A stretch of DNA of 64,000 nt from Heterobasidion occidentale (Eukaryota > Basidiomycota > Agaricomycetes > Russulales > Bondarzewiaceae): assembly GCA_039111635.1 (NCBI GenBank), contig JBCAQO010000001.1, positions 3,596,001 to 3,660,000 of the forward strand. Reading direction: 5' to 3'. Below, piece after piece: positions 1 through 9,500 of the stretch (position 1 is the first letter of the stretch; each line of letters begins with the position of its first letter). Made by a program: the position numbers and the translations under genes. A model generated the notes under the pieces. It was not told the DNA's origin. It was given only the letters and a program-made list of their open reading frames with translations, and ran no database searches.

Positions 1-2320
1 GTTTATGCAATTTTTTTGTCTCTTTTATGATTATATATTCCAACTACTACCCTCAAACACCCTTTTGTCTTTGGCTACTCAGCACTAAGTTTGTTGAACA
101 CTTTTTTGGACTTGCACAAATGACACTTTCCAACTTCACATTCTTATAATTTCTTGCTCTTGCCAAACATAGAATTCTAAGCTAAATACCTGTTTAACTT
201 TGACAACTCACCTCTCACACTAAAAGAACTTTTACAGGTGTGTATTTCTACTATTAAACAAGAGATTGACACTCTTTTCAAGATCGGGAAAACAGAAGCT
301 ATATGGATTGCAAAGAACATCTTGCACATAGTGGTACTCTTAGCACCCTTAAGTTATCTTCTCTCAGTGGCCTAATACATGACATAAAAGTGTGCAACAA
401 GACTAATAAGGAAAAATTGGACATTGCTGAGGTTGAAGATAAAAAAAATGATGAAGAAGCTGATAGTAATTCAGTACTAGTAGACTTAGATAAATGGATA
501 GTTTGGGCACCAGTAGATGTTACACAAGAAATTGATATTATATGAAGCATTCACTAAGCTTTTCAAGACACTTGAGGCTTTTTTGACTTTGTAATCCTTT
601 TTAGCTACTATCCTTTCACTTCCCTCAGTGTCAGCAAAACTTGATAGTATAGTGCTCTTGAATGCAGTTCTCAATCAAGGTAAGCCATCTGTCAAACAGA
701 TACTAAATACTGGTCAATCCTACTAGTCTTTTACATTAGTGAAGTTACAGGGAACTATTATACTCAATCCAAAATTTCAGTAGGCAATCAAAGATACCAA
801 AAGCAAATAAAAGAGGCTGTAGTGAATACAAAGAAGATGACAATTTGTGAGGCTTTGCACTATGTGCAACTAGCACAAGATACCAACTCAAAGCTACAAA
901 AGCCCAAAATGGATCAAAAGCTTTATTAGCAAGAGACTGCAAAACATATTCTTTTTGTTTTGTTATCAGGTAAGTATGTTTCATCTCTTAAAGAATACTT
1001 TCTGATATTGCTTGGCAGACCTTGTTCCAAACCTTGCCACAAAGAATATGAATGCCATTCATAGCCTTTATAAAGGCTCATATGTGGAGATAAAAAATAA
1101 GACAACAACAGGTGGCTATTTTTATATTGGTGAGATCCTTGATATCTACACAAAGGGTGCTAGTTAGTGGCATGGCTTTGTCAATATTGTCATATCAATA
1201 ATAGGCCTATCTCTTGCTTTGTCCTTGGTGAGTTATATTTCCTTATTCTTAGATAGGTCATCCTGATATGTCACAGTCTCATAGACTCTTCACTGTTGAG
1301 AGCTTCATTGCATACAAATTTAATGAGAAGCCAGTTCTTACTCCTGGAATGTCAACTTTTTTTCCTTCTTTATATTTTTCTTGTTCCAACAACTAGACTA
1401 AGCAACACACTCATGCAAAAGCTTTCTATATACTGTATCACCTGGGATTCAAAACATTGATCAAAGATCAGCGAGACTTGATGTACTTGATGCTGATAAC
1501 AATATTAAGATAGAAGGCTCTCACACTTTCTAAGATAAAGAAGTTGATTCTAGCTCCACCTAAGCCTGAAATTTCTAAGGATCAGATAATATTATAATAG
1601 ATATGGTTATGTTTCCTCTATATTAGTTCTGTGTTATTTGTGAGAGAAAATTGATGCTACAAGGGCTCTATTTGCTAATTTACTCAATCTTGAACAAGGT
1701 GTGACACAATGTGGCACAATGTGACAAGAGTGATAAATGAAAACTATCTTTCTTAGTTTTTACATATTTTATGACCAAAATGTCTCAAAAGTTAGCATTT
1801 TCCTGACTCATTTTAGGGTATGTTGACAGAATTTTTTTAATAAGAGCTTCATGGTATTGTTGTTTTATTATTCTACATAAAATTAAAGCCCCGCACAAAA
1901 TATCATTTGTGACACTTTTACATAAAAGTTTCCATATGTAAAATAATAAACAAAGCCAGTTTCCATATGCAAAATCCTTACTAAGGCTCTAGGCCATGTC
2001 CCAGTTGCTCCAGACCACTAATACGCTAAAGATGTCTTTGTATGCTGTGCACAACACCAAAGATAAGATAAGCAAAAGCTAGTATCTATTACACAAGGAA
2101 TCATTAGCACAGACTTAGAGAAGCAAAGGTGTACTGAAGATAGTGGCAGAAGTTGTGAGTTGAAACACCTAAATAGTTTAGGACTATACTAAAAATTGAC
2201 CAAATGTTTGGTCATAACTATGAGTGACCAATTAGAAATAATTAAACAGTATTGCAATCAACAACTGTGTGCTTCAAAAACTGCATGGGGCTCTGATGAG
2301 ATACAATAGAAATTAAAAAA
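1..2320. other. AT-rich stretch without a recognisable gene
   Basis: Low-GC, CpG-poor sequence with stops in every frame. Short open stretches exist (for example 303-545 plus, and about 765-950 plus), but none has a motif I recognise. It could be an old transposon decayed beyond recognition. I see no RNA gene or promoter that I can support. Confidence 0.6.
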
Positions 2321-2780
2321 CAACTAAGAAAACAATATATAAACACAAACAAAGCCTGGACAGCAACAACAACAAGGTTGAAGGTAAGCAAGAACAATTC
2401 TGATAGTTAATATAAGTGCAAATAAGCTCTAAACTATGAGGTACAAAAGCTGGTCTATTCTAAGTTGTGTGTAAATTTTTATAGTAACAAGAGACTCTAA
2501 GTAAAATATCAAACAAAAAATAAGAGTGAGTGCTAAACAGGCACCAAGACCTAGTAAGTGTTGAAGATAAGAAGGCAGAGACAATGTCTATATGGGTTTC
2601 AGAGGCAAAAAGGTAAAAGTCTATCAGAGATAATGATATTCCAAATAATCAGTGTCCAGTGTCTGAGTATAAGTAGCAAGAGTGTGTGCTTGAAGACCAA
2701 TAAAAAGGAATAAAGAGTGACTGTGTGCTTTGTGTGGCCAAGCAATGATGCAAGATTGTATTCAATCTAAGTGGTAGAGT
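2320..2780 (+). repeat. Dispersed degenerate repeat R1, copy a
   Basis: This stretch aligns by eye, in the same orientation, with 28800-28925 followed by 29995-30330. Shared landmarks in order are an AACAATATATAAA motif, a segment around CAACAAGGTT, a TATA-like region before a GCTGCTCTATTC/GCTGGTCTATTC motif, and CCTAGTAAGTGTT. Length, a TATA-like box and the absence of an ORF would fit an LTR or a short non-coding element. No terminal repeats or target duplication were found, so the class is open. Confidence 0.5.
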
Positions 2781-2878
2781 AGCTGGCTAGTAAACAATGT
2801 TCACAAAAGAAGAAACAACTAAGGTAGGGGTTTAAGGTTGTCAATTGCATAAGTGAGTTTTGTGTCTTAGTACAGCTT

Positions 2879-3760
2879 TCAGACTTGATTAGGATCCTTT
2901 GTCGGTGCTTTTTTTGCCAAGGTAGCTTTGTAGACTTGCAATTGCATTTTTGGGACAAGCAAAAGGAGTTTGTGCTGAATAAGTGTCACCTGGGTTGCCA
3001 TTGTGCAATTGTAGACCTTGGCTGTAACCTTTTTATTATAGATGGGCACTGTGATTTTGTATGCTAGTCTGTCCTTCTTTGCTGCTAGGATGCTAGGTAG
3101 TGCATCAATATTATGATTATGTGGTGGAGCATGGGTTGCATTGAAGACATTGGCAAATAAATGTACTAGGGATTTGGCCACCGTCACTGGTGCTGTAATT
3201 GTCCTAGTCATGGCTAGCTAAGGTTGAGCTGGTGCTTGTTGGGTTGCTGCTGAGGCTAGCAAAGTTGAGCAGCAAAAGTTAACCTCTGAGGCGTCTTCTT
3301 AAGTGCTGTGATCTGTCTGGGCTTAGGCTCTGGTCCTGATCCCATCTTAGTTGCATAGCACAAGGAACTCTCGTTTAAGGCTTTGAATCTATTTAATGTT
3401 TATTAGCCTGGTATATGGCTGATGTGTTGAGGAACAAAGGCAATCCTTGAGATTGCTACTAGGAATCTCACATAGTACAAACACGCCCATTGACAATACT
3501 ATTTATTCCTCTGTATTCTTTTTGTACTTTCCTATGTGAATATATTCAGCAACTTCTCCACATTCACATACAAAGTGATCTGACTCTTTACAGAATATAC
3601 AGCAATCTAAGCTACTAGGGTCATGACAAGCATACATGGGCTGTGACATTGTCAAGGCTTAGGCAGGCAGACTTGAAAGGGCTTTGATAAAGGTTTCTGT
3701 AATCTGTTCAAACATGGTAGTAAAGTCTTTGGCGTTAATTGTAGGCTCTGTCATAGTACC
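2879..3760 (-). pseudogene. Degraded gag and protease-linker fragment of another Ty3/gypsy lineage
   Basis: Read on the minus strand, about 3500-3580 encodes a zinc knuckle of the form C-x2-C-x4-H-x3-C, followed by an I-x-I-G-K-Y segment and a stretch resembling the 'VLP-x-G-x-F-V' block that follows the knuckle in Agaricomycete Ty3 gag proteins. Downstream, a 110-codon open stretch (2879-3211) contains ATHAPPHNHN, AYKITVPIY and TQVTL motifs, which resemble the linker before the protease in those polyproteins. Several stops interrupt the frame. The fragment runs up towards the Gypsy-1 insertion at 3841, so it belongs to an older element that Gypsy-1 landed in or beside. Family assignment is from memory of the motif pattern. 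Confidence 0.6.
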
Positions 3761-3835
3761 ACATGCTGCAATCATATGCAAGTTGTTGTATATGGGAACA
3801 ATGGAGAAAGATGTGACATATTGTTCCTAAAAGGA

Positions 3836-3840
3836 GTGTT
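3836..3840. repeat. Target-site duplication GTGTT, left copy (Gypsy-1)
   Basis: GTGTT lies immediately outside the LTR here and again at 14241-14245. A perfect 5-bp duplication is the usual footprint of Ty3/gypsy integration and fixes both element ends. Confidence 0.95.
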
Positions 3841-4674
3841 TGTTAGGTCGGAGACCTATCACGTGCACCGATGCACGAAGGGGTCCCTAGGCTAAACCTC
3901 CACTGGTTCGTATAGTCGTAGACTCCAATGGATGAAGACGATGGATTGTCTTTGGGCTCTTTCGAGGAACTCGGGGTCGCTGTCGGCTTTATTCTCGAAG
4001 AGATTGAGAAGGTGATCTTCGAGGTCTTCTCGATGATGAGGAGGAACCGGATGATCTTCTCCTGTCCAACAGATGACACGAGGGGTGTCCAACTGAGAAC
4101 GCGGTAGGCAGCTAGCCCGGTGTAGAAGCGGATGAGTAGAGGGAGGGGAGGGAAGGGAGACGAGTCCAGTGCTTCGTCAGACCGTGCAAAGAGTTTCTCA
4201 GATCTGACAGGGATCACGAAGCGTGGGCTAAGAAGGTAGCCAGACGCCGGGTGCAGTGCAGAGATCGAGTGTATTACAGGTGAACGAGCTGAGCTTCTTA
4301 GAAGCTCATCTCGGCTATTTACGTACAGAAGTGTCTAGGGCAGGATCAAGATCTGGTCCGTGCGCTTCTCAGGTACCGAAGTCAACGATCGAGATCCGTA
4401 AGCTAGAATGCCTCATCGACCTGCCATGTAGCCAAATATAGTAATCCGAATCACTAATGTCCATCCACATCTTTGATCGATCAAGAACCAGGAACGGGGG
4501 TCAGGAACCAATGTCTGTCCACATCAAGAATCAGGAACCAGAAGTCAGCGTTCATGCGTCAGCATGTAAATGGTAAGGAATCATGGAAAGCGGTCCGAGT
4601 CTGCAACAAGTCCGAAGCACTTGACCAGCCCATCCATTCACGTGCGAAGCACGTGTTAGGACGCGGTCCTAACA
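3841..4674 (-). repeat. 3' LTR of Gypsy-1
   Basis: 834 bp, starting TGTTAGG and ending CCTAACA. It matches 13406-14240 almost perfectly. Differences by eye: T/C near 3947, a G-run one shorter near 4081, a T-run one shorter near 4194, a G-run one longer near 4227, C/T near 4351 and G/A near 4433. ORFs read inside it are not genes. Confidence 0.97.
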
Positions 4675-4690
4675 CTACCCCCTCTCTATA
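4675..4690 (-). other. Polypurine tract of Gypsy-1 (plus-strand primer)
   Basis: On the element strand the bases just before the 3' LTR read TATAGAGAGGGGGTAG, a purine run ending against TGTTAGG. This is the expected position for the plus-strand primer of an LTR element. The ORF3 stop codon (TAG, 4688-4686) lies inside the tract. Confidence 0.9.
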
Positions 4691-6356
4691 CAAGTCTTCG
4701 GCGCTTGGCGGGTGCCCCGATGGTGGGGGCAGGTCTTCTCAGGTGGACTTCGTCGAAGGTGGGGATGTTTCGAGCGGGATATCCGGTCCAGTTAGCAGTG
4801 TCGATTAAATGATCTAATGCCTGCTTGTGGTACCCGTATTCCTCAGCTGTCCTATCCATCTGTAGACGAAGGCGCCGGGACTGCATGCGATGCCTATCGT
4901 AGTCTTGAAGAAAGCCGCGCGCCGTAACGTCCGTTCTCTGGCGAATGCCCGTGATTGGACATCCCACGACGAGATGGCCGGCGCGTCCACATTCCCAGCA
5001 GGTACGAGTAGCGGGGTCGGTGGGTGGAGAAGGCGGGAGAGTAGGCGGGTTAGGCCAGACGTTTTCGGAGTCCAATGCGTCAGCAGGCCATCCTTCTTCA
5101 GTTGCGACAGGAACGTCCGGTGACTGGGGGGAGGCTTCGTCGACAATGATAGGACGGGTGAGGTCGTCGCCGAGTAGGGGGGGGATGGGGACAGCAGGGG
5201 GTGACGGGGGTGGTACCGGTAGCGGCCGAAGTACCTGGCGATCCCGGACGACTTGTTCAGGGTCGTAAGGGGGACTGGTGGGTCGCGTGAATTCGGCGGT
5301 CTCCTCGTCGGTGGGCTGAAAGGGGTTTACCGCCGGGAGATCGGACTCGGCATTGACCGGGGGATCGACTGTCATGGGTTCCTCAGCGTCGATCTGGTGA
5401 AACCCCTGTTCCTGTATATCCGGTTTGGTCATAACCCAGGGCCTAACGTTATCCTCCGGGGTACATCCGCCAGGCCAGTAGCACGCAATGGGGTGAACCC
5501 CTCGACTGTTAAGCGGGAAAGAGTGGGTCGGCAGTAGCCCTTTAGGGACATACTCTTCGATCTCCAGACGTGCTCCATTATGTCCTGCGAATCGGAACCA
5601 GCGGATCGTGTTTTCCTTGTAGCGGATTCGAGCCAGTACGTCGAGCCAGGCGGGTATGGAGTGCGCCTGTATGAGGATGGAGCTGGTGGTAAATATCCCT
5701 CCCAGTCGGAAATTGACCATGTCGTTGCGGATGGCGGGGAGATTGATCAACCCTTTCATGCGGTAGGAGGTGACGGTGAGGTTGGCGAGGAGGATGGCTT
5801 GGGTCTGGTTGAGTGGTCCAGAGAAAACCTGATAGGCTTGCGCCCAGACTGCCTGCTGTAAATAGAAAAGGAATGCACGAGGGTTCCTCAAGCCAGGCTG
5901 GTTCAGAATGATAGGGGCTTCATCCTCGGCGAGTGTGAGGTGGTAGATGCTATTATTCGTCGTTAGGTCCTGGTAGAGACGGATGTCGTGAAGGGGATTG
6001 GGTATGGCGCGGATTCGGATGCGAGGGTTTTCGTTGTGAATGGCGAACGCCAACGGAGGAACGGCGATGTGGGGGTTTGGCATTTCAGCCGGGAAACGGG
6101 GAATAACAAATTCAGTAAGGGGATCCGCGACCGGGACGCCTTCCGAGGGGATGTCATCCTCGCTGTCGTAATCCGAGTCAGTGTCGTCAACGAGCGTAGG
6201 CGTGGTAGTGGGCGGGGAGATGGTGCGAAGGATGAAGGGGTTGGGGGAGGAGGTGTTGGAGGCGTGAGGGGAAGTGGTAGCGGAAGACATTCTGATGTTG
6301 CTAAGAATATAGCGGGGGGAGTTGTGTAAGAAGAGGTGAGTGGGGGCAAAGGACAT
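4686..6356 (-). CDS. ORF3: 556-residue zinc-knuckle protein in the env position of Gypsy-1
   Basis: An uninterrupted frame between pol and the 3' LTR, ending in the polypurine tract. The start at 6356 is the first ATG after a TATA box 50 bases upstream; a second Met at residue 23 is possible. Visible features are an acidic segment at about residues 57-68 (DDTDSDYDSEDD), a globular-looking middle (about 100-310), a proline-rich stretch (about 375-445), one CCHC knuckle (C453, C456, H461, C466) and a basic end (KRRRLV) that could act as a nuclear signal. There is no signal peptide and no membrane helix, so it is not an envelope protein. Gypsy-2 carries a decayed homologue with the knuckle preserved, so this is a family component. 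Nucleic-acid binding is likely; the role is unknown. Confidence 0.85.
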   Translation of the reverse strand: MSFAPTHLFLHNSPRYILSNIRMSSATTSPHASNTSSPNPFILRTISPPTTTPTLVDDTDSDYDSEDDIPSEGVPVADPLTEFVIPRFPAEMPNPHIAVPPLAFAIHNENPRIRIRAIPNPLHDIRLYQDLTTNNSIYHLTLAEDEAPIILNQPGLRNPRAFLFYLQQAVWAQAYQVFSGPLNQTQAILLANLTVTSYRMKGLINLPAIRNDMVNFRLGGIFTTSSILIQAHSIPAWLDVLARIRYKENTIRWFRFAGHNGARLEIEEYVPKGLLPTHSFPLNSRGVHPIACYWPGGCTPEDNVRPWVMTKPDIQEQGFHQIDAEEPMTVDPPVNAESDLPAVNPFQPTDEETAEFTRPTSPPYDPEQVVRDRQVLRPLPVPPPSPPAVPIPPLLGDDLTRPIIVDEASPQSPDVPVATEEGWPADALDSENVWPNPPTLPPSPPTDPATRTCWECGRAGHLVVGCPITGIRQRTDVTARGFLQDYDRHRMQSRRLRLQMDRTAEEYGYHKQALDHLIDTANWTGYPARNIPTFDEVHLRRPAPTIGAPAKRRRLV

Positions 6357-6406
6357 TCGAGTTATGGCTGGGATGCTGAGGAATGTCTCTGTTCGATACA
6401 GGGTGT

Positions 6407-6414
6407 CTTTTATA
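6407..6414 (-). promoter_or_regulatory. TATA box upstream of ORF3 (putative internal promoter)
   Basis: The minus strand reads TATAAAAG at 6414-6407, 50 bases before the ORF3 ATG at 6356. A start about 30 bases downstream would give an ORF3 leader of only about 20-25 bases. This would allow ORF3 to be made from a separate short RNA. It is a perfect consensus in a good position, but one 8-base match is weak evidence alone. The same site is deleted in Gypsy-2, so conservation cannot be tested here. Confidence 0.45.
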
Positions 6415-6556
6415 CGACGGAGGAGACGCCAATGGTGGCAGCCGCGTGAACGGATCCGAGGACAAGGGCGATGGCGATGGAGACAGCGGTGAGAGCAAGA
6501 GTCGCGACAACGGTGTAAACGGCTACTGTGGATAGAGTGGGGTCGAAAGGGGTCAT
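6410..6556 (-). CDS. 48-residue putative membrane peptide overlapping the pol stop
   Basis: The pol stop TGA (6555-6553) overlaps an ATG (6556-6554) as ATGA, an arrangement used elsewhere for termination-reinitiation. The frame gives 48 residues: a short polar start, one hydrophobic segment of about 25 residues (about 10-34, rich in Val, Ala, Leu, Ile), then a short tail. It ends at 6410 within the TATA box. The frame is also open upstream inside pol to an ATG at 6628. A single-pass membrane peptide is the natural reading, but low-complexity C-rich sequence easily encodes such runs, and Gypsy-2 lacks the region. No homologue recognised. Confidence 0.35.
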   Translation of the reverse strand: MTPFDPTLSTVAVYTVVATLALTAVSIAIALVLGSVHAAATIGVSSVV

Positions 6557-9500
6557 AGTCGTTTGCCTGGCCATGCCAATCCTCGGTTGGTCTGCTTTTG
6601 TAGCTCCTGGTATGCTTGAGTCCGCCAATTAGAGTTGTCCGATCGCTTCTGCTGCAGCTTTGATCGAGACGAATCTATATTGGGCTTCTTTGGCTGCGCT
6701 TCTCGATCGTTGATCGCCGGTGGTGGCACTTTTGATCGAGGAACCAGGGGTGGCCTCTTTAGCTGCGTCATTCGTTTGTTGATCTCTTCCATGATCTGGG
6801 GGATAGCTAATCCTGTAGTGAGAAGCTTCTTTCCGATCGGATGCTTCTCGAGCTTCTTTCTGATTTGATCTTCTTCGGCTACTCTGTTGAGTTCTAATTC
6901 GATCACCAGGGCCAGAATGGAGGCTTCCATTCCTTTGACTGCTCGAGGGTGCCGGCGGTAGAAGTCCTTTATGGCTTCTTGTGCGTTAGTGACGTTTGCC
7001 GCGGCTTTCCAAGAGTTGTCCGATTCCGGGTAGCCCTTCCATTTGATCAGGTACTGCAGGATCTTCCATCGTCCGAAGCGCCTAGCTCCGACAATGGCTT
7101 CGACTTCGAATTCTTCTTGCCCTTCGATCAGATCCGGAGCCGGTTTAGGGTAGTTCGGGCCATAGACTTCGTTTTCCTTGTAGGGCGTGAGTCGACTAGC
7201 ATGGAAGACGTCGTGAATGCGCTTCCAGCTGTTGGGCAGTTTCAACCTGAAGTTGACATTTCCTATGGTGTCAGTGATTTCAAATGGCCCAAAGCGTTTA
7301 GGTCTCAGTTTCTCTGATGGGTGATCGGTGTGGATGTTCTTCCCATCAAGCCATACTTGATCTCCTTTCTTGAAAGGCGGCAGATCCGTTCCAAAACGGT
7401 CGTGCTGGATCCTCATGGCTTCGGCTGCTATTTCCTTCCTACGTTCTTGAGGCGTCCTTCCTAGCACGTTGCAGAGCTTCGAGGCGAGCGTCGGCGGTGG
7501 GGACATTCGTGTTTCCGATGATGGCTGGTAAGCCCGTGGTTGATATCCATGGAGAAGTTCAAATGGTGACTTCTGCGTGGCTGAGTGCTGATGGGTGTTG
7601 TGGGCATATTCCGCGTAGGGGATTAATCCGGCCCAATCGTCTTGTGAAGAGCTGCAAAATGCCCTTAGGTATTGTTCTAATTCCTGATTCATTCGTTCAG
7701 TAGCACCGTCCGTCTGCGGGTGATAGGCTGTGCTTAAAGCAGATTTGATTCCTAATTCTTTGAGCAGGGCTTGCGCTACTTTTGAAGCGAATTGAGTTCC
7801 TCTATCCGATATGATTTTATCTGGCAGCCCATAGCGTCTCCAGGTGTTTTCTAACAAGATTTTGGCCGTTCCATCAGAGTCGATAGTCTTCAGGCATGGG
7901 GTTATTACTGCCGTTTTGGTGAATCGATCAGTTACTACATGTAGTGAATCGTATCCGTTTGATTCTGGTAGATCTGTAATAAAATCCATGGTTATTGTTC
8001 CGAAGGGTCGATCTGGGATTTCTGTTGGTTGTAGGGGTACCATGGTAGGATGTGTGTCGTTCTTGGTGGATTGACAGATGGCGCATCCTTCCACATATTG
8101 GTGAACTGTGTTTGATATTCCTGGCCAAGTGAATTCTTGTCCGACTAATGCTAGGGTTCCTCTTTGTCCTGGATGTCCTGCTGCTAGATTGTCGTGGTTT
8201 AGTTTGATGATATCTTGACGAAGTTGTTCGTTTCGAGGAACATATATTTTTCCTCGATGAAGGACCAATCCTTCTTCTTCGTTCCATTCTTGTAACCCTT
8301 TCTTCATGTTTCGAGGTCCTAAGGTTTTAATCTTGGCTAAGGTTTCTAATAGCCATTCGTCTTTCCTGTTTTCTTCAATGATTCGTTTCCGGAGGTCTTC
8401 ATCTATTATGGTAACGCCTCCTCGTCCAGTTGCCCTAATGTGAAGTATTTGATGAGGGTCCCAACTGTTGTCTGTATTAATGGCATTGATTTCTGTGAAA
8501 GGTCTTTCGGATCTTTTCTGTGTTATTGAAAAGTTTGGGCTCCAAGAGTGTTTCGCCTGAATTGTCAAATTCCACCCCTTTTTATGGTCTGGACGCCGTG
8601 ACAGACCGTCGGATTTATTAGTGACTCCTGCCTTGTGCGTCAACTTGTAGTCGAAACGCGAGAGGTAGAGTGACCATCGTGCTTGTCGACGGTTTAGTTT
8701 CTGGCTTGAACGGAACCATTCAAGGTTCTTGTGGTCCGTCCAGACGTCTACCGGGTGGTCGGCGCCCTCCAAATAGTGTCGCCAAGCTTCAAAAGCTCGA
8801 ACGACCGCCAGCAACTCTTTATCATAGATTGGGTAGTTGCGTTCTGTTGGTGAGAGCGACTTGGAAATATAAGCACATGGGTGCCATTTTCCATCTTCGG
8901 CGACTTGTGATAAAACTGCTCCGGTGGCAAAGTCGGAAGCGTCGCATTCAATGCGAAACGGGTTCCTTGTGTCTGGCATGACGAGCACCGGAGATTCTGT
9001 GAATATTTGTTTTAGCGTTTGAAACGCTTCTTCGCATGCTGGTGTCCAATCCCAGGTGCGTTCCTTCTGTGTTAGCTCAAATAGCGGTCGTGCTATTTTT
9101 GAATAATCTTTGATAAACCTGCGATAAAAGTTGCAGAAACCTAAAAATGATTGCACTTCTTTGACTTTTCCCGGAGTTGGCCAGTCCATAATGCCGGCCA
9201 CTTTAATCGGGTCCATTTCCAGATGTCCGTGTGATATAACATATCCAAGGTAGTCGATTTTCTTTTTGTGGAAGTGGCACTTCGAGGGTTGTAGGTACAG
9301 ATCGTTGTCCTGTAAGATCTGTAAAACCTTTCGAACTGTTTTGATGTGGTCATCCATTGTTTTAGAGAATACTAGGATGTCGTCCATATAGATTGCCACT
9401 AATCCGGCGTAGATGAGGTCTTTGAAGAGGGCGTTCATCATAGTTTGGAATGTTGCCGGCGAGTTGGTTAATCCAAAGAACATCACTAGAGGTTCATACA

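Noticed and set aside
3843..4808. Open frames inside the gypsy LTRs (also 13408-14311, 22265-22689, 36743-36949, 49550-49862)
   Set aside because: They recur because the LTR recurs, lie on both strands, and have no domain.
4686..6356. ORF3 as an envelope (env) gene
   Set aside because: No signal peptide, membrane anchor or cleavage site; a zinc knuckle and basic tail point to nucleic-acid binding.
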